Positions 36,814 through 44,128 of a stretch of 64,000 nt of DNA are shown piece by piece; position 1 is the stretch's first letter, and every line of letters starts with the position of its first letter. The DNA is taken from NCBI RefSeq assembly GCF_900215485.1, contig NZ_OCMZ01000001.1, positions 248,001 to 312,000 of the forward strand. Reading direction: 5' to 3'. The DNA comes from Nitrosovibrio sp. Nv4 (lineage in GTDB: Bacteria > Pseudomonadota > Gammaproteobacteria > Burkholderiales > Nitrosomonadaceae). The notes beneath the pieces were generated by a model, which was not told where the DNA came from, made no database searches, and saw only the letters and a list, made by a program, of their open reading frames with translations. The translations under genes and the position numbers were made by a program.

Positions 36814-38693
36814 GCAAGCCAATTGAGGATTACGGATACATCGGCAATATGCTGAGCGGAGCACTTATTGCCCGGGACGGCTCGATGGACTGGCTTTGCC
36901 TCCCGCGGTTCGACTCCGATGCCTGCTTTGCCGCCCTGTTAGGCACACCCGAGCATGGTTACTGGCGTATATCCCCCACTGGCCCTATGCAACGGTCCAG
37001 CCGCCGCTATCTGCCTCACGCGCCAATCCTTGAGACCACCTTCCAGACGGAGGACGGCACGGCGGCCCTCGTGGACTTCATGCCGCTTTCGGACGACCCG
37101 GAGAAAGTCGATGTAATCCGCCTCGTGCGCGGCGTGTCAGGCCAGGTGACGATGCGGATGGAGCTCGCGCTCCGGTTCGGCTACGGCAAGACGGTCCCCT
37201 GGGTACGCCGCCGTGATTACGGTATTCACGCGGTGGCCGGAACCGACGCGGTGGAATTGGTTACGCCTGTGCGCCTTCACGGCGAGGACATGCATACTGT
37301 GGCGGAGTTCGACGTAAAAGAGGGCGATATCTTCCCCTTCACGCTGGCCTATCATCCGCTGCATCGTGAGCCCCACTTCATCGGCGACGGTGGGCTAAGG
37401 CTCGAGCATACGATGGCTTGGTGGCAACAATGGACCACCATCTGCCGTCTCTCCGAATTCGAGAGTTCCGCCTGGAAGGATGCGGTGGAACGCTCGCTTG
37501 TCACGCTCAAAGCGCTCTCCTACCAGCCCAGCGGCGGTATCGTCGCGGCGCCTACGACCTCCCTGCCGGAGGAGATCGGCGGGATCCGCAACTGGGATTA
37601 CCGTTATTGCTGGATTCGGGATGCGGCCCTCACGTTATACGCGTTCATGAATACCGGCTATTTCGATGAGGCTGGTGCGTTCAGAGAATGGCTGCTGCGC
37701 GCCGCTGCAGGTGCGCCTGACCAGATGCAGATCATGTACGGCGTCGGCGGCGAGCGCCGCTTGACCGAAATCGAGTTTTCCTGGCTGCCAGGCTACGAGG
37801 ACAGCCTGCCCGTGCGCATAGGCAACGGTGCCTGCGACCAGGTTCAGATCGACGTGTTTGGCGAACTGATGGACGCGCTTCATACGGCCCGCAAATCCCG
37901 ACTTGGGCCGAACCCGGAAGCCTGGCGCTTTCAGCAAACCATGCTTTCTCGGTTGGAGGGCCTGTGGCGGGAGCCCGACGAAGGCATCTGGGAAGTGCGG
38001 GGTGGGCGCAAGCACTTCGTCCATTCAAAAGTGATGGCCTGGGTGGCGTTTGATCGGGCCATAAAAGCGGTGGAGCAATCCGGCTTCAGTGGGCCGGTCG
38101 AGAGATGGCGCGCGCTTCGGGACGAAATCCATAGCGAGGTTCTAACGCGGGGCTATGACAGAGGCCGGAACACCTTCGTTCAGCATTATGGCGGAACTGC
38201 GCTTGACGCTTCGCTCCTGCTGATGGCGGAAGTCGGATTCCTGCCGCCGGAGGATCCCCGCTTTCGTGGCACGGTTGAAGCTATCGAGCGCGAGCTGATG
38301 GAAGATGGGCTTGTGCTGCGGTACCGGACCGAGGAAACCGAAGATGGCCTCGCCGGCGAGGAAGGCACCTTTCTCGTATGCAGCTTCTGGCTCGCTGATG
38401 CCTATACCATGATCGGCCGCCGCGACGATGCGGAAGCCCTGTTCGAGCGCCTCTTGTCTTTGCGCAACGACCTCGGACTTCTTGCTGAGGAATACCATCC
38501 CCGCCTCCGACGTCAACTGGGAAACTTCCCACAGGCATTCTCCCACATCGGCCTGATCAATACGGCGTATAACTTGTGCCGTGTCGGCGGTCCGGCACAA
38601 CAGCGCGCTGATCTCGGCGAGTCGCCTCGTGCGGACGATGCTTCCTGGACAGGAGCCGCCGGTGCGCCGCACGGAGAGTCTTCGTTGGGCTGA
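36810..38693 (+). CDS. glycoside hydrolase family 15 protein (glucoamylase/trehalase type)
   Basis: A 627-residue cytoplasmic enzyme beginning IEDYGYIGNMLSGALIARDG, the N-terminal beta-sandwich start of the family. The (alpha/alpha)6 barrel shows GGIRNWDYRYCWIRDA and a first acidic site in LPGYEDSLPVRIGNGA followed by QIDVFGE (about 340-352). The second catalytic Glu is in LLAEEYHP (about 560), followed by LGNFPQAFSHIGL. GH15 members of this type release glucose from maltodextrins or split trehalose. Both fit the trehalose cluster at 44-57 kb. The ATGA overlap with the SDR gene indicates one operon. Whether it is a glucoamylase or a trehalase cannot be settled by reading. Confidence 0.92.
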   Translation: MSKPIEDYGYIGNMLSGALIARDGSMDWLCLPRFDSDACFAALLGTPEHGYWRISPTGPMQRSSRRYLPHAPILETTFQTEDGTAALVDFMPLSDDPEKVDVIRLVRGVSGQVTMRMELALRFGYGKTVPWVRRRDYGIHAVAGTDAVELVTPVRLHGEDMHTVAEFDVKEGDIFPFTLAYHPLHREPHFIGDGGLRLEHTMAWWQQWTTICRLSEFESSAWKDAVERSLVTLKALSYQPSGGIVAAPTTSLPEEIGGIRNWDYRYCWIRDAALTLYAFMNTGYFDEAGAFREWLLRAAAGAPDQMQIMYGVGGERRLTEIEFSWLPGYEDSLPVRIGNGACDQVQIDVFGELMDALHTARKSRLGPNPEAWRFQQTMLSRLEGLWREPDEGIWEVRGGRKHFVHSKVMAWVAFDRAIKAVEQSGFSGPVERWRALRDEIHSEVLTRGYDRGRNTFVQHYGGTALDASLLLMAEVGFLPPEDPRFRGTVEAIERELMEDGLVLRYRTEETEDGLAGEEGTFLVCSFWLADAYTMIGRRDDAEALFERLLSLRNDLGLLAEEYHPRLRRQLGNFPQAFSHIGLINTAYNLCRVGGPAQQRADLGESPRADDASWTGAAGAPHGESSLG

Positions 38694-39055
38694 GTCGGTT
38701 GCCATAGGGTTACAGCGAGAGCATTTCCTATCGCACACGGTGGACCGGAACGCCTTCGTTCAGGTAACAGGATCGACTACAGTATTTCTATCGCACATTT
38801 TTGAAAAAAAGAAACTTTCAAAGCACGAATGCGAGGAATGATGGGGTTAGTAAAAATATCCTCTATTCTGTAAAATATGTACTCTGGATTATTACAGCGT
38901 CACCAACGGTCGGATAAAGTTCAGGATACTCGTGACTTAGGGGAGTTGACCACAGACTTCTCCGCAGGAATTGTGGAACACCCAACTAGAGGGCTCTATC
39001 TTTCATACGTGATCTTCTTTAGATATTAAATTCGTTTTCCACATATGAGTATTTG
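38694..39055. other. intergenic region, no gene seen
   Basis: About 360 bases between the GH15 gene and the dioxygenase gene. Two short similar phrases (CCTATCGCACACGG near 38728 and TTCTATCGCACATTTT near 38786) stand out, as does an A-rich stretch near 38805. No terminator or promoter is convincing. Confidence 0.4.
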
Positions 39056-39904
39056 ATGAGCCGCCTACCCGCCCTGTTCATCGGGCATGGGAACCCGATG
39101 AACACGCTTGCATCGAACCGCTACACGAACGCATGGCGTGAGATTGGCAAGAACCTCCCCAAGCCACGCGCGCTCCTGGTCGTTTCGGCCCACTGGTACA
39201 TTGGGGCCACTGCAGTTACTGCTATGGTGAGGCCGCGGACCATCCATGACTTCTATGGCTTTCCCCCCGAACTTTTTGCCTTCCAGTATCCCGCCCCAGG
39301 CGCGCCGGACGTTGCTGCGGAAATCGCAGAGACGGTAAAGCCGATTTGGATAGGTCTTGACCAGGATCAATGGGGATTGGACCATGGGGCTTGGAGCGTC
39401 CTTGCGCATATGTACCCGCAAGCTGATGTCCCGGTAGTGCAACTCTCGGTAAACGCCTTGAAGCCGTTGAGCTATCATATCGAGCTCGGGGCCAGGCTCG
39501 CGCCATTACGGGACCAAGGCATCCTCATCGTGGCAAGCGGCAACGTAGTGCACAATCTGCACCGGATAGACCGGGCCAGTGCTGATGAAGGGTATGACTG
39601 GGCTCACTGGTTCGACGATGCAGTTATGCATCAGATGGCCCTCGATCCAGCAAATATACTAGCGGTGGCCTCGCATAAAGACTATGACCTCGCGGTGCCA
39701 ACGCCGGATCACTTCATCCCCCTGCTGTACCTCGCAGGACTTGCGACTACTGGAGAAACGGTCCAAGCCCTGATCCGCGGACACTCCCTGGGCTCGATCT
39801 CGATGGCCGCCTTCGGCGTGGGCGCACATCTTTCGTGTTATGGCGATGGCATCGGCGCTACCCCTCTGCCCGCCGGAGTACCTCCAGACAATACCAACAC
39901 TTGA
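39056..39904 (+). CDS. ygiD: 4,5-DOPA-type extradiol ring-cleavage dioxygenase
   Basis: A protein of about 282 residues of the class III (LigB-like) dioxygenases. Zinc or iron ligands are visible in LFIGHGNPMN (first His), VVSAHWYIG (second His), LDHGAWSVL and a later GNVVHNLHRID. YPAPGAP and MYPQADVPVVQLSVN are standard blocks of the YgiD/DODA group. These enzymes open catechol rings such as L-DOPA; the true substrate here is unknown. The ATG at 39056 is used; a TTG at 39053 just before it is less likely. It stands alone. A hairpin at 39933-39963 follows. Confidence 0.9.
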   Translation: MSRLPALFIGHGNPMNTLASNRYTNAWREIGKNLPKPRALLVVSAHWYIGATAVTAMVRPRTIHDFYGFPPELFAFQYPAPGAPDVAAEIAETVKPIWIGLDQDQWGLDHGAWSVLAHMYPQADVPVVQLSVNALKPLSYHIELGARLAPLRDQGILIVASGNVVHNLHRIDRASADEGYDWAHWFDDAVMHQMALDPANILAVASHKDYDLAVPTPDHFIPLLYLAGLATTGETVQALIRGHSLGSISMAAFGVGAHLSCYGDGIGATPLPAGVPPDNTNT

Positions 39905-39932
39905 AGCTTGTTGGCCCTTTCGCTCGATAAAC

Positions 39933-39963
39933 TCTCTCATTAGGGCCTAGCCCTAGTGAGAGA
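39933..39963. terminator. hairpin after the dioxygenase gene
   Basis: CTCTCATTAGGG, five bases, CCCTAGTGAGAG, with one further T-A pair outside, forms a 13-bp stem with one G-T pair. It lies 29 bases after the dioxygenase stop. Only a short T run follows, so it may be a weak terminator or an mRNA-end structure. Confidence 0.45.
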
Positions 39964-40057
39964 TAGTTTAAACCTTCCAAAAATCCTCTCATTAGATAGC
40001 GCTCTGATTTTTGATTGATCATCTACCACAGCATTAATAAACCGTGTGAGGGCGAAA

Positions 40058-40213
40058 ATGATCATCGACTACGCCAGAACATGAACTATTGATCACACTG
40101 CCGGTTTCGAAGCGCAGCTCAAGGAACTTGAAGGCGTCAAATGCGAAAAAATCTTTCGTGGACAGGTTTCCTCAGTTGCCGTCCGTGCCCAGCTTTCCAA
40201 ATTCACTTGGTGA
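40058..40213 (+). pseudogene. serine recombinase (resolvase) N-terminal fragment
   Basis: From the ATG at 40058 the frame reads MIIDYARTxTIDHTAGFEAQ, with a stop at codon 9, then LKELEGVKCEKIFRGQVSSV and AVRAQL, the start of a Tn3-type resolvase or site-specific serine recombinase. The catalytic serine position (YARxS in active members) coincides with the stop codon region, and the rest of the gene is absent. It marks an old transposon or integron-like insertion at the start of the gene-poor stretch 40-44 kb. Confidence 0.75.
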
Positions 40214-40385
40214 GCAAAAGAGCGGAGGGGGGCAGGTGGGGTTCAAGAAAATTTCCTAAATAGCTTGGGCAAGGCCAAGGGCCGCGTCAGGAAGATTTCC
40301 TTTATGTGGTAAAGGGTTGTCCATGGGCTAGCGTAGCGCGCCGGGCGATCGGCAAGGCAGCTGCTGCAATAGGTTTCAGCGACAG

Positions 40386-40637
40386 CTAATCCGCCTCTTG
40401 CCCCAAATACCCTGCTTCGCACTGATGACGAATCGCAAGAATCGGGACAGCGTCCTGACCTTCCTCCAGGCTATAAAGGGCCATATAACCCGTACGTCTG
40501 CGACATATGACCAACTCACGCAATCCATACTCCACAGGCCGACCGACAAGAGGGTGCCGGATTAATAAATTTACCGCTTCTTCGATCAATTCAAGCGTCT
40601 CTGCCGCCGCCGCTGGATCACTAGACCATAAGATACG
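40386..40637 (-). pseudogene. ParE/RelE-family toxin, probably without a start codon
   Basis: The frame RILWSSDPAAAAETLELIEE, NLLIRHPLVGRPVEYGLREL and YMALYSLEEGQDAVPILAIRHQ ends at 40386 and matches a RelE/ParE toxin. The natural N-terminus should lie at about 40637-40640, but a stop codon sits directly before it and no ATG or GTG is present. Translation could only begin at an internal TTG (40589), which would drop the first strand and helix. No antitoxin gene is recognised upstream. Probably inactive. Confidence 0.6.
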
Positions 40638-40659
40638 TTATCGAGGGTAAATATAGTTA

Positions 40660-40691
40660 TAGTTGGGGCAAACGTTCGTTTGCCCCAACTA
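40660..40691. repeat. perfect 15-bp palindrome with 2-base loop
   Basis: TAGTTGGGGCAAACG, TT, CGTTTGCCCCAACTA. The stem has no mismatch. It lies between the ParE remnant and an open frame on the minus strand; the stop codon of that frame overlaps the stem. No T tract follows on either side, so a mobile-element end or a protein-binding site is as likely as a terminator. Confidence 0.8.
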
Positions 40692-40976
40692 ATTCAGAGC
40701 ATGCGGTTGGAACCCTTTCACTCGAAACGGCATCTGGTGAGCGGAGTGCTTGTTTCTACCCAATGTTGGGCTCGACGGTTCATTGCCATCATAGTCGATG
40801 AATCGAGCAGTCAATAAGACCATTTCGATAACCACTTCTGAGAACAGCGGTTCTAATGAGCCTTCTTCGTTACGCTCACCCTTTTCAGCAGATTGACCAT
40901 ATCTGTTGCATAGATGCTCAACAGGAAGGGGGACGAGTTCCGGCGGATGATGGTAAATCCGACTTCCTATAGCGTC
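40689..40976 (-). other. 95-codon open frame without a start codon, unrecognised
   Basis: A stop-to-stop frame on the minus strand reading RIYHHPPELVPLPVEHLCNR, YGQSAEKGERNEEGSLEPLF and EMVLLTARFIDYDGNEPSS, ending HALN. The first ATG is only 54 codons before the end. It has a protein-like look and lies just downstream of the PEP-CTERM gene, but it lacks a start and a ribosome site. It may be a truncated gene or chance. Confidence 0.25.
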
Positions 40977-40992
40977 TCAGAAACGAACTCCC

Positions 40993-41877
40993 TTAGATTC
41001 TCTTACGGCGACTCCAGGTAAAACCTATTAGTCCCACTGCTATAAGTGCCATAGAAGCAGGCTCGGGTACTTGATTAGGATCAGGATCAATACCTCCACC
41101 AGTATCCGTGCCGGCAATCAAATCTCCGATAAACACTCCGCTATCAAAGATTAAATCGGAGGTATCAGCAACGCCAAACGCAATATTATGGGTAGCCAGG
41201 CTCATATCGAGCAAACCTACTACCGTGAAAACTGGAGTTAAACCATTATATTCAATTCCATATAAACCTGAACCAACAGGGTTTGAGATGAAATTGGTCG
41301 GATTGCCAGGTGTATTGGAAATCAACTCACCACTTGCAAACTTTGCATAGTTCACTCCATCAACAAAAAAACCAAAAATATCCGTCACAGTCTGAGTAGG
41401 AAATTCATCTGTTCCAAACACGAACTGAGCGGACACAGATGTTTTGCTCGGATCGACCGTGAAATCGAAGCTGATCAAGTTTGCATCATTGGTATTGGTT
41501 CCAGACAGAGTCGACAGCAGTGCGTTAGAACCGCTTGCAGGAAATATAGGGTTAAACTGGTTTGTTGTATTGGTAAAGGGAAGATCAGCGCTACCCGAGG
41601 TAAGCAAAACTCCATCCGGTAACACCAATGTGGGTGTCGAACCTGAACTTGGGGCAAGATTGAAGCCAGTGAATGTTCCGGATTGTCCGACAGCTGCATT
41701 GCCTTGGTAAGTCTCACTTCCTGTCACTATTGTAATTCCGCTACCCGATCCCAATACTGCCGAAGATAGCGTGGTTTCCGGAGTCGCACCGACACCTGTA
41801 TTTATGGTTAATGCTAATGCAGAGCTTGAGGCAAAGCTAAAAGTAAAGGCGCAAGTTATCAGATATTTTATTTTCAT
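40993..41877 (-). CDS. PEP-CTERM protein with choice-of-anchor L domain
   Basis: A secreted protein of about 294 residues. The signal peptide MKIKYLITCAFTFSFASSSALA is followed by a choice-of-anchor L domain (SAVLGSGSGITIVTGSETYQ, LISFDFTVDPSKTSVSAQFV and FGTDEFPTQTVTDIFGFFVDG). The sorting tail is VPEPASMALIAVGLIG then FTWSRRKRI. It should be an exosortase A substrate. The ATG at 41877 begins the signal peptide, with AAAGAG upstream; the frame is open to 41931, but those residues do not fit. A candidate sigma-54 promoter lies 131 bases upstream. Base composition is more AT-rich than the chromosome around it. Confidence 0.9.
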   Translation of the reverse strand: MKIKYLITCAFTFSFASSSALALTINTGVGATPETTLSSAVLGSGSGITIVTGSETYQGNAAVGQSGTFTGFNLAPSSGSTPTLVLPDGVLLTSGSADLPFTNTTNQFNPIFPASGSNALLSTLSGTNTNDANLISFDFTVDPSKTSVSAQFVFGTDEFPTQTVTDIFGFFVDGVNYAKFASGELISNTPGNPTNFISNPVGSGLYGIEYNGLTPVFTVVGLLDMSLATHNIAFGVADTSDLIFDSGVFIGDLIAGTDTGGGIDPDPNQVPEPASMALIAVGLIGFTWSRRKRI

Positions 41878-41967
41878 CGTTATTTTCTCTTTATTTATAA
41901 GGAATATTTTTAACAGGTAATGCCACAACACAAATAGGGCCTCATAATCCTTAGAACCTACTCGAGT

Positions 41968-42007
41968 TTGAGTTTGAGCTTGAGCTAAAGCTCAGGCTCG
42001 AGCTCAA
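41968..42007. promoter_or_regulatory. 19-bp inverted repeat in the PEP-CTERM gene leader
   Basis: TTGAGTTTGAGCTTGAGCT, AA, AGCTCAGGCTCGAGCTCAA: a stem of 19 pairs of which three are G-T. It directly abuts the -12 part of the candidate sigma-54 promoter, in the region where transcription would start. It may act as an operator or a leader hairpin. The surrounding CTCGAG/GAGCTT phrases make the region low in complexity. Confidence 0.55.
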
Positions 42008-42022
42008 GCATATTTTGTGCCC
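42008..42022 (-). promoter_or_regulatory. candidate sigma-54 promoter for the PEP-CTERM gene
   Basis: On the minus strand the sequence is GGGCACAAAATATGC: GG, ten bases, GC, with CAC after GG, against the consensus TGGCACGNNNNTTGC. Expression of PEP-CTERM genes under RpoN and the PrsK/PrsR pair is known in other betaproteobacteria, which makes this match credible. No activator gene lies in the window. Confidence 0.5.
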
Positions 42023-42110
42023 GTATTTTTTTCCCTTATAAAACAAATAACTAGTTGTTTGTATTTTTTAAGGCGGCTAGATAATGTAAAGATTATCGAC
42101 GCCTTGCCTG

Positions 42111-42251
42111 TCATTGCCTGCGTGATCTTGCCGCTAATTCACTTGAATTTCCGTGGAGAGTATCTGCTGTAGCTACCTGTGCGGCTTGATTTGCCACTCC
42201 AAATCCTGCCCTCGCGCCCTTACTTATCGGTAATAGCATTGCAAAACTCAT
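42111..42251 (-). CDS. possible 46-residue protein
   Basis: An ATG-started frame reading MSFAMLLPISKGARAGFGVA, NQAAQVATADTLHGNSSELA and ARSRRQ, ending TGA. A weak AGG precedes the ATG by about eight bases. The Ala-rich, regular helical pattern looks protein-like, but I recognise no family. It lies upstream of the PEP-CTERM gene on the same strand. Low confidence. Confidence 0.25.
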   Translation of the reverse strand: MSFAMLLPISKGARAGFGVANQAAQVATADTLHGNSSELAARSRRQ

Positions 42252-42429
42252 CGTTGCCTGATGATGGGGATTTTAGGGCCCGGGACTAAACACCTAGAGC
42301 CCGGCCGACTGAAGAATGTGTGCGGTTCCCGCTACCTGAAAACGGAATTCTTCAGCTTCTAATTCTGGATGCCAGAACCAGGCCAAACACGAGAACCCTG
42401 GTTTTTCCGATTTATCCTGAAAGCATTAT

Positions 42430-42669
42430 TTAACCGGTCCAGTGATGATTGGGGTACAGGTGTTCCGGGATATAAGTAAGCACGGAGGGTACAGGCGCGG
42501 CGGCTTGGATCAGCCAGTAAATGAAACCATCGCGCGCTACTGCCAACACGGCAGCTTGATCGGTAAGCTCAAGCCACTTTAGCGCAGCAGCAGTAAATGA
42601 AGTCCCATAGCGGTTAGCGCAATGCCCCCCAAGAGCCGCGGTTACCTGATGTACACCATGTTTAACCAT
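42430..42669 (-). pseudogene. fragment resembling the C-terminus of an ImmA/IrrE-type peptidase
   Basis: The 79-codon frame contains CANRYGTSFTAAALKWLEL and QAAVLAVARDGFIYWL, which resemble the segment after the metal site in ImmA/IrrE-like proteins of phage and conjugative-element regulators. The HExxH zinc motif and N-terminal part are not found upstream. If the match is right, this is the tail of a lost element-regulator gene. Confidence 0.35.
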
Positions 42670-43010
42670 CGACTTGGCGGAAGAAGCCCAGCGTCACGAT
42701 GGCGGCAGGCTTGAACAGCGTTGAGCACATGCCTGTAGACGCGGCCACTGTTGCCTTGTTAGGGCCCGCCAGCGGACGATAGCAGCTTGCGTGAGCCGGG
42801 TTCATCCTTCTGTGCAGGCGGCAGCACGCCCAAGTGCGCAGGTGAACCACCCTTTGCTGCGCCTATCGGAGCTAATCTCAACTACTTCCCATAACTTGAC
42901 AAAGGTTATTTATTCACATATTCTTCACATAAACATAACAATAATTTCACAAACAAACACCAAACCCTACGGGAAAGGCGGAGCGAGTCTGTTATAGGGG
43001 AGATGGCTGA
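42670..43010. other. gene-poor stretch, no gene supported
   Basis: About 340 bases. A 62-codon frame on the minus strand (42662-42850) has no ribosome site and no recognisable motif. From about 42890 the sequence turns strongly AT-rich before the small ORF at 43011. Confidence 0.35.
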
Positions 43011-43175
43011 ATGGTTGCAAAGTGCAAGGTTTTTAAGACTGAATACTTTTTTGAGGATAAAGATCAAATGGAATTTATTGAGTGGTTGAAGACGTTTCTT
43101 TTTGTCGTCCCAGTCGTGACGGTGCTTTATGGAATTCGACAAATATGGGATGAAGAGCCTAATAAATCTTCTTAA
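43011..43175 (+). CDS. 54-residue protein with one membrane segment
   Basis: The frame begins MVAKCKVFKTEYFFEDKD, continues EFIEWLKTFLFVVPVVTVLY, a likely single membrane helix, and ends with an acidic-polar tail, IWDEEPNKSS. GGGGAG lies eight bases before the ATG, a good ribosome site. It is shorter than most gene finders report. I recognise no family. Possible roles include a small regulator or a toxin-like membrane peptide, which is speculation. A 105-codon frame on the opposite strand has no comparable start signal. Confidence 0.45.
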   Translation: MVAKCKVFKTEYFFEDKDQMEFIEWLKTFLFVVPVVTVLYGIRQIWDEEPNKSS

Positions 43176-44128
43176 ACGGTATTTGAAGTAACAGGCATAC
43201 TTGGCTGGACCCATCATAATCATACCGGCGCTGGTTGTTGTTGCCTTACAGCGGGGTCCCGCCTCCTTACAGGGTAGTAGACTTAGAAAAAAGCCTCTTC
43301 CTTCCCACCCCTAGCCTCCTCGACGCCCGCGTTCATAATGCGCACCGTCTCATGGCTTGTCAGTTGCGGCGCCGGTCCGGCACCCTGCACCAGGATATAC
43401 CCTTCGACGGTCGCTCAACGTTTGCTCCCCAACAATCCGGCCATTAGCGTCCCTGTATTTATGGATCGAAGGCTATCGAGTCAGCCGTCGCCAGGCTCAT
43501 TTTCCAGAAGCTGCCGACGCCGCTCGTGTTTCGCCTGCGCGCGATATTCGGTTCGGTCCGAAGGATGTAAGCCGAATCCGGGCGCATCATACCGATGGTC
43601 TGCTATAGCACCTCGTCACCTACTATACTTTGGGATATCGAAGCGGGGTATCAACCGGGCTAAGCGTGGCAGTGCTGATCACGTCGCCGGCTCCGGGAAA
43701 TGCTTATGTTACTCATTTCGCCACGCATGAAAACCAGATGCCGTCGCCAATTCCGGGCAAAAATTCCGGTTGCTGCTATAGTTTCCTTATCAGTCGTATT
43801 TTCTGACCTCGTTTTAAACAATCAAGTAAACCGGAGATGATACAAAATTGATTTCCGAGAAAAAATAAAATTGCGGGGAATCAGCGGAAACTTACCGATA
43901 TAACATAAGTTTTGTGTCCGTGTATGCTCCCGACCTGCTTCATGAGTTCCTCGGGCCCTGCTTTGGCAAGACGCTGCTTCCTCGCAGTCTCTTGCATCGT
44001 AGTCCAAGTTGCGATCTTCATCGCACGCCTTGTGGTCATCCCGATTTTGCCTGGAACCGACCGCGCGGAGAACTTGCTCAAAGGTTCCTTGGTAAACGGT
44101 GCATGCGACTATTGTGGCTGGAGGGCCA
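43176..44128. other. 950-base region without a supportable gene
   Basis: Between the small ORF and glgX. Several overlapping open frames of 60-130 codons are present on both strands, none with a ribosome site, signal or known motif. The longest is on the plus strand (43338-43730), rich in Ser, Arg and Cys, which looks like non-coding sequence read by chance. The stretch 43840-43910 is AT-rich and may hold the glgX promoter. It may be eroded accessory DNA. Confidence 0.4.

Noticed and set aside
40311-40340. Phrase GGTTGTCCATGGG shared with 22460-22475 as a mobile-element end
   Set aside because: Only 13 bases match, and the flanks do not; probably chance.
43000-43060. A stretch beginning GGGGAGATGGCTGAATGG that resembles the 5' half of a serine or leucine tRNA
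   Set aside because: No anticodon stem or matching 3' half can be folded; the bases are better explained as a ribosome site and the start of the 54-residue ORF.
42906-43223. 105-codon open frame on the minus strand
   Set aside because: No ribosome site or recognisable content, and it overlaps the better-supported ORF on the plus strand.
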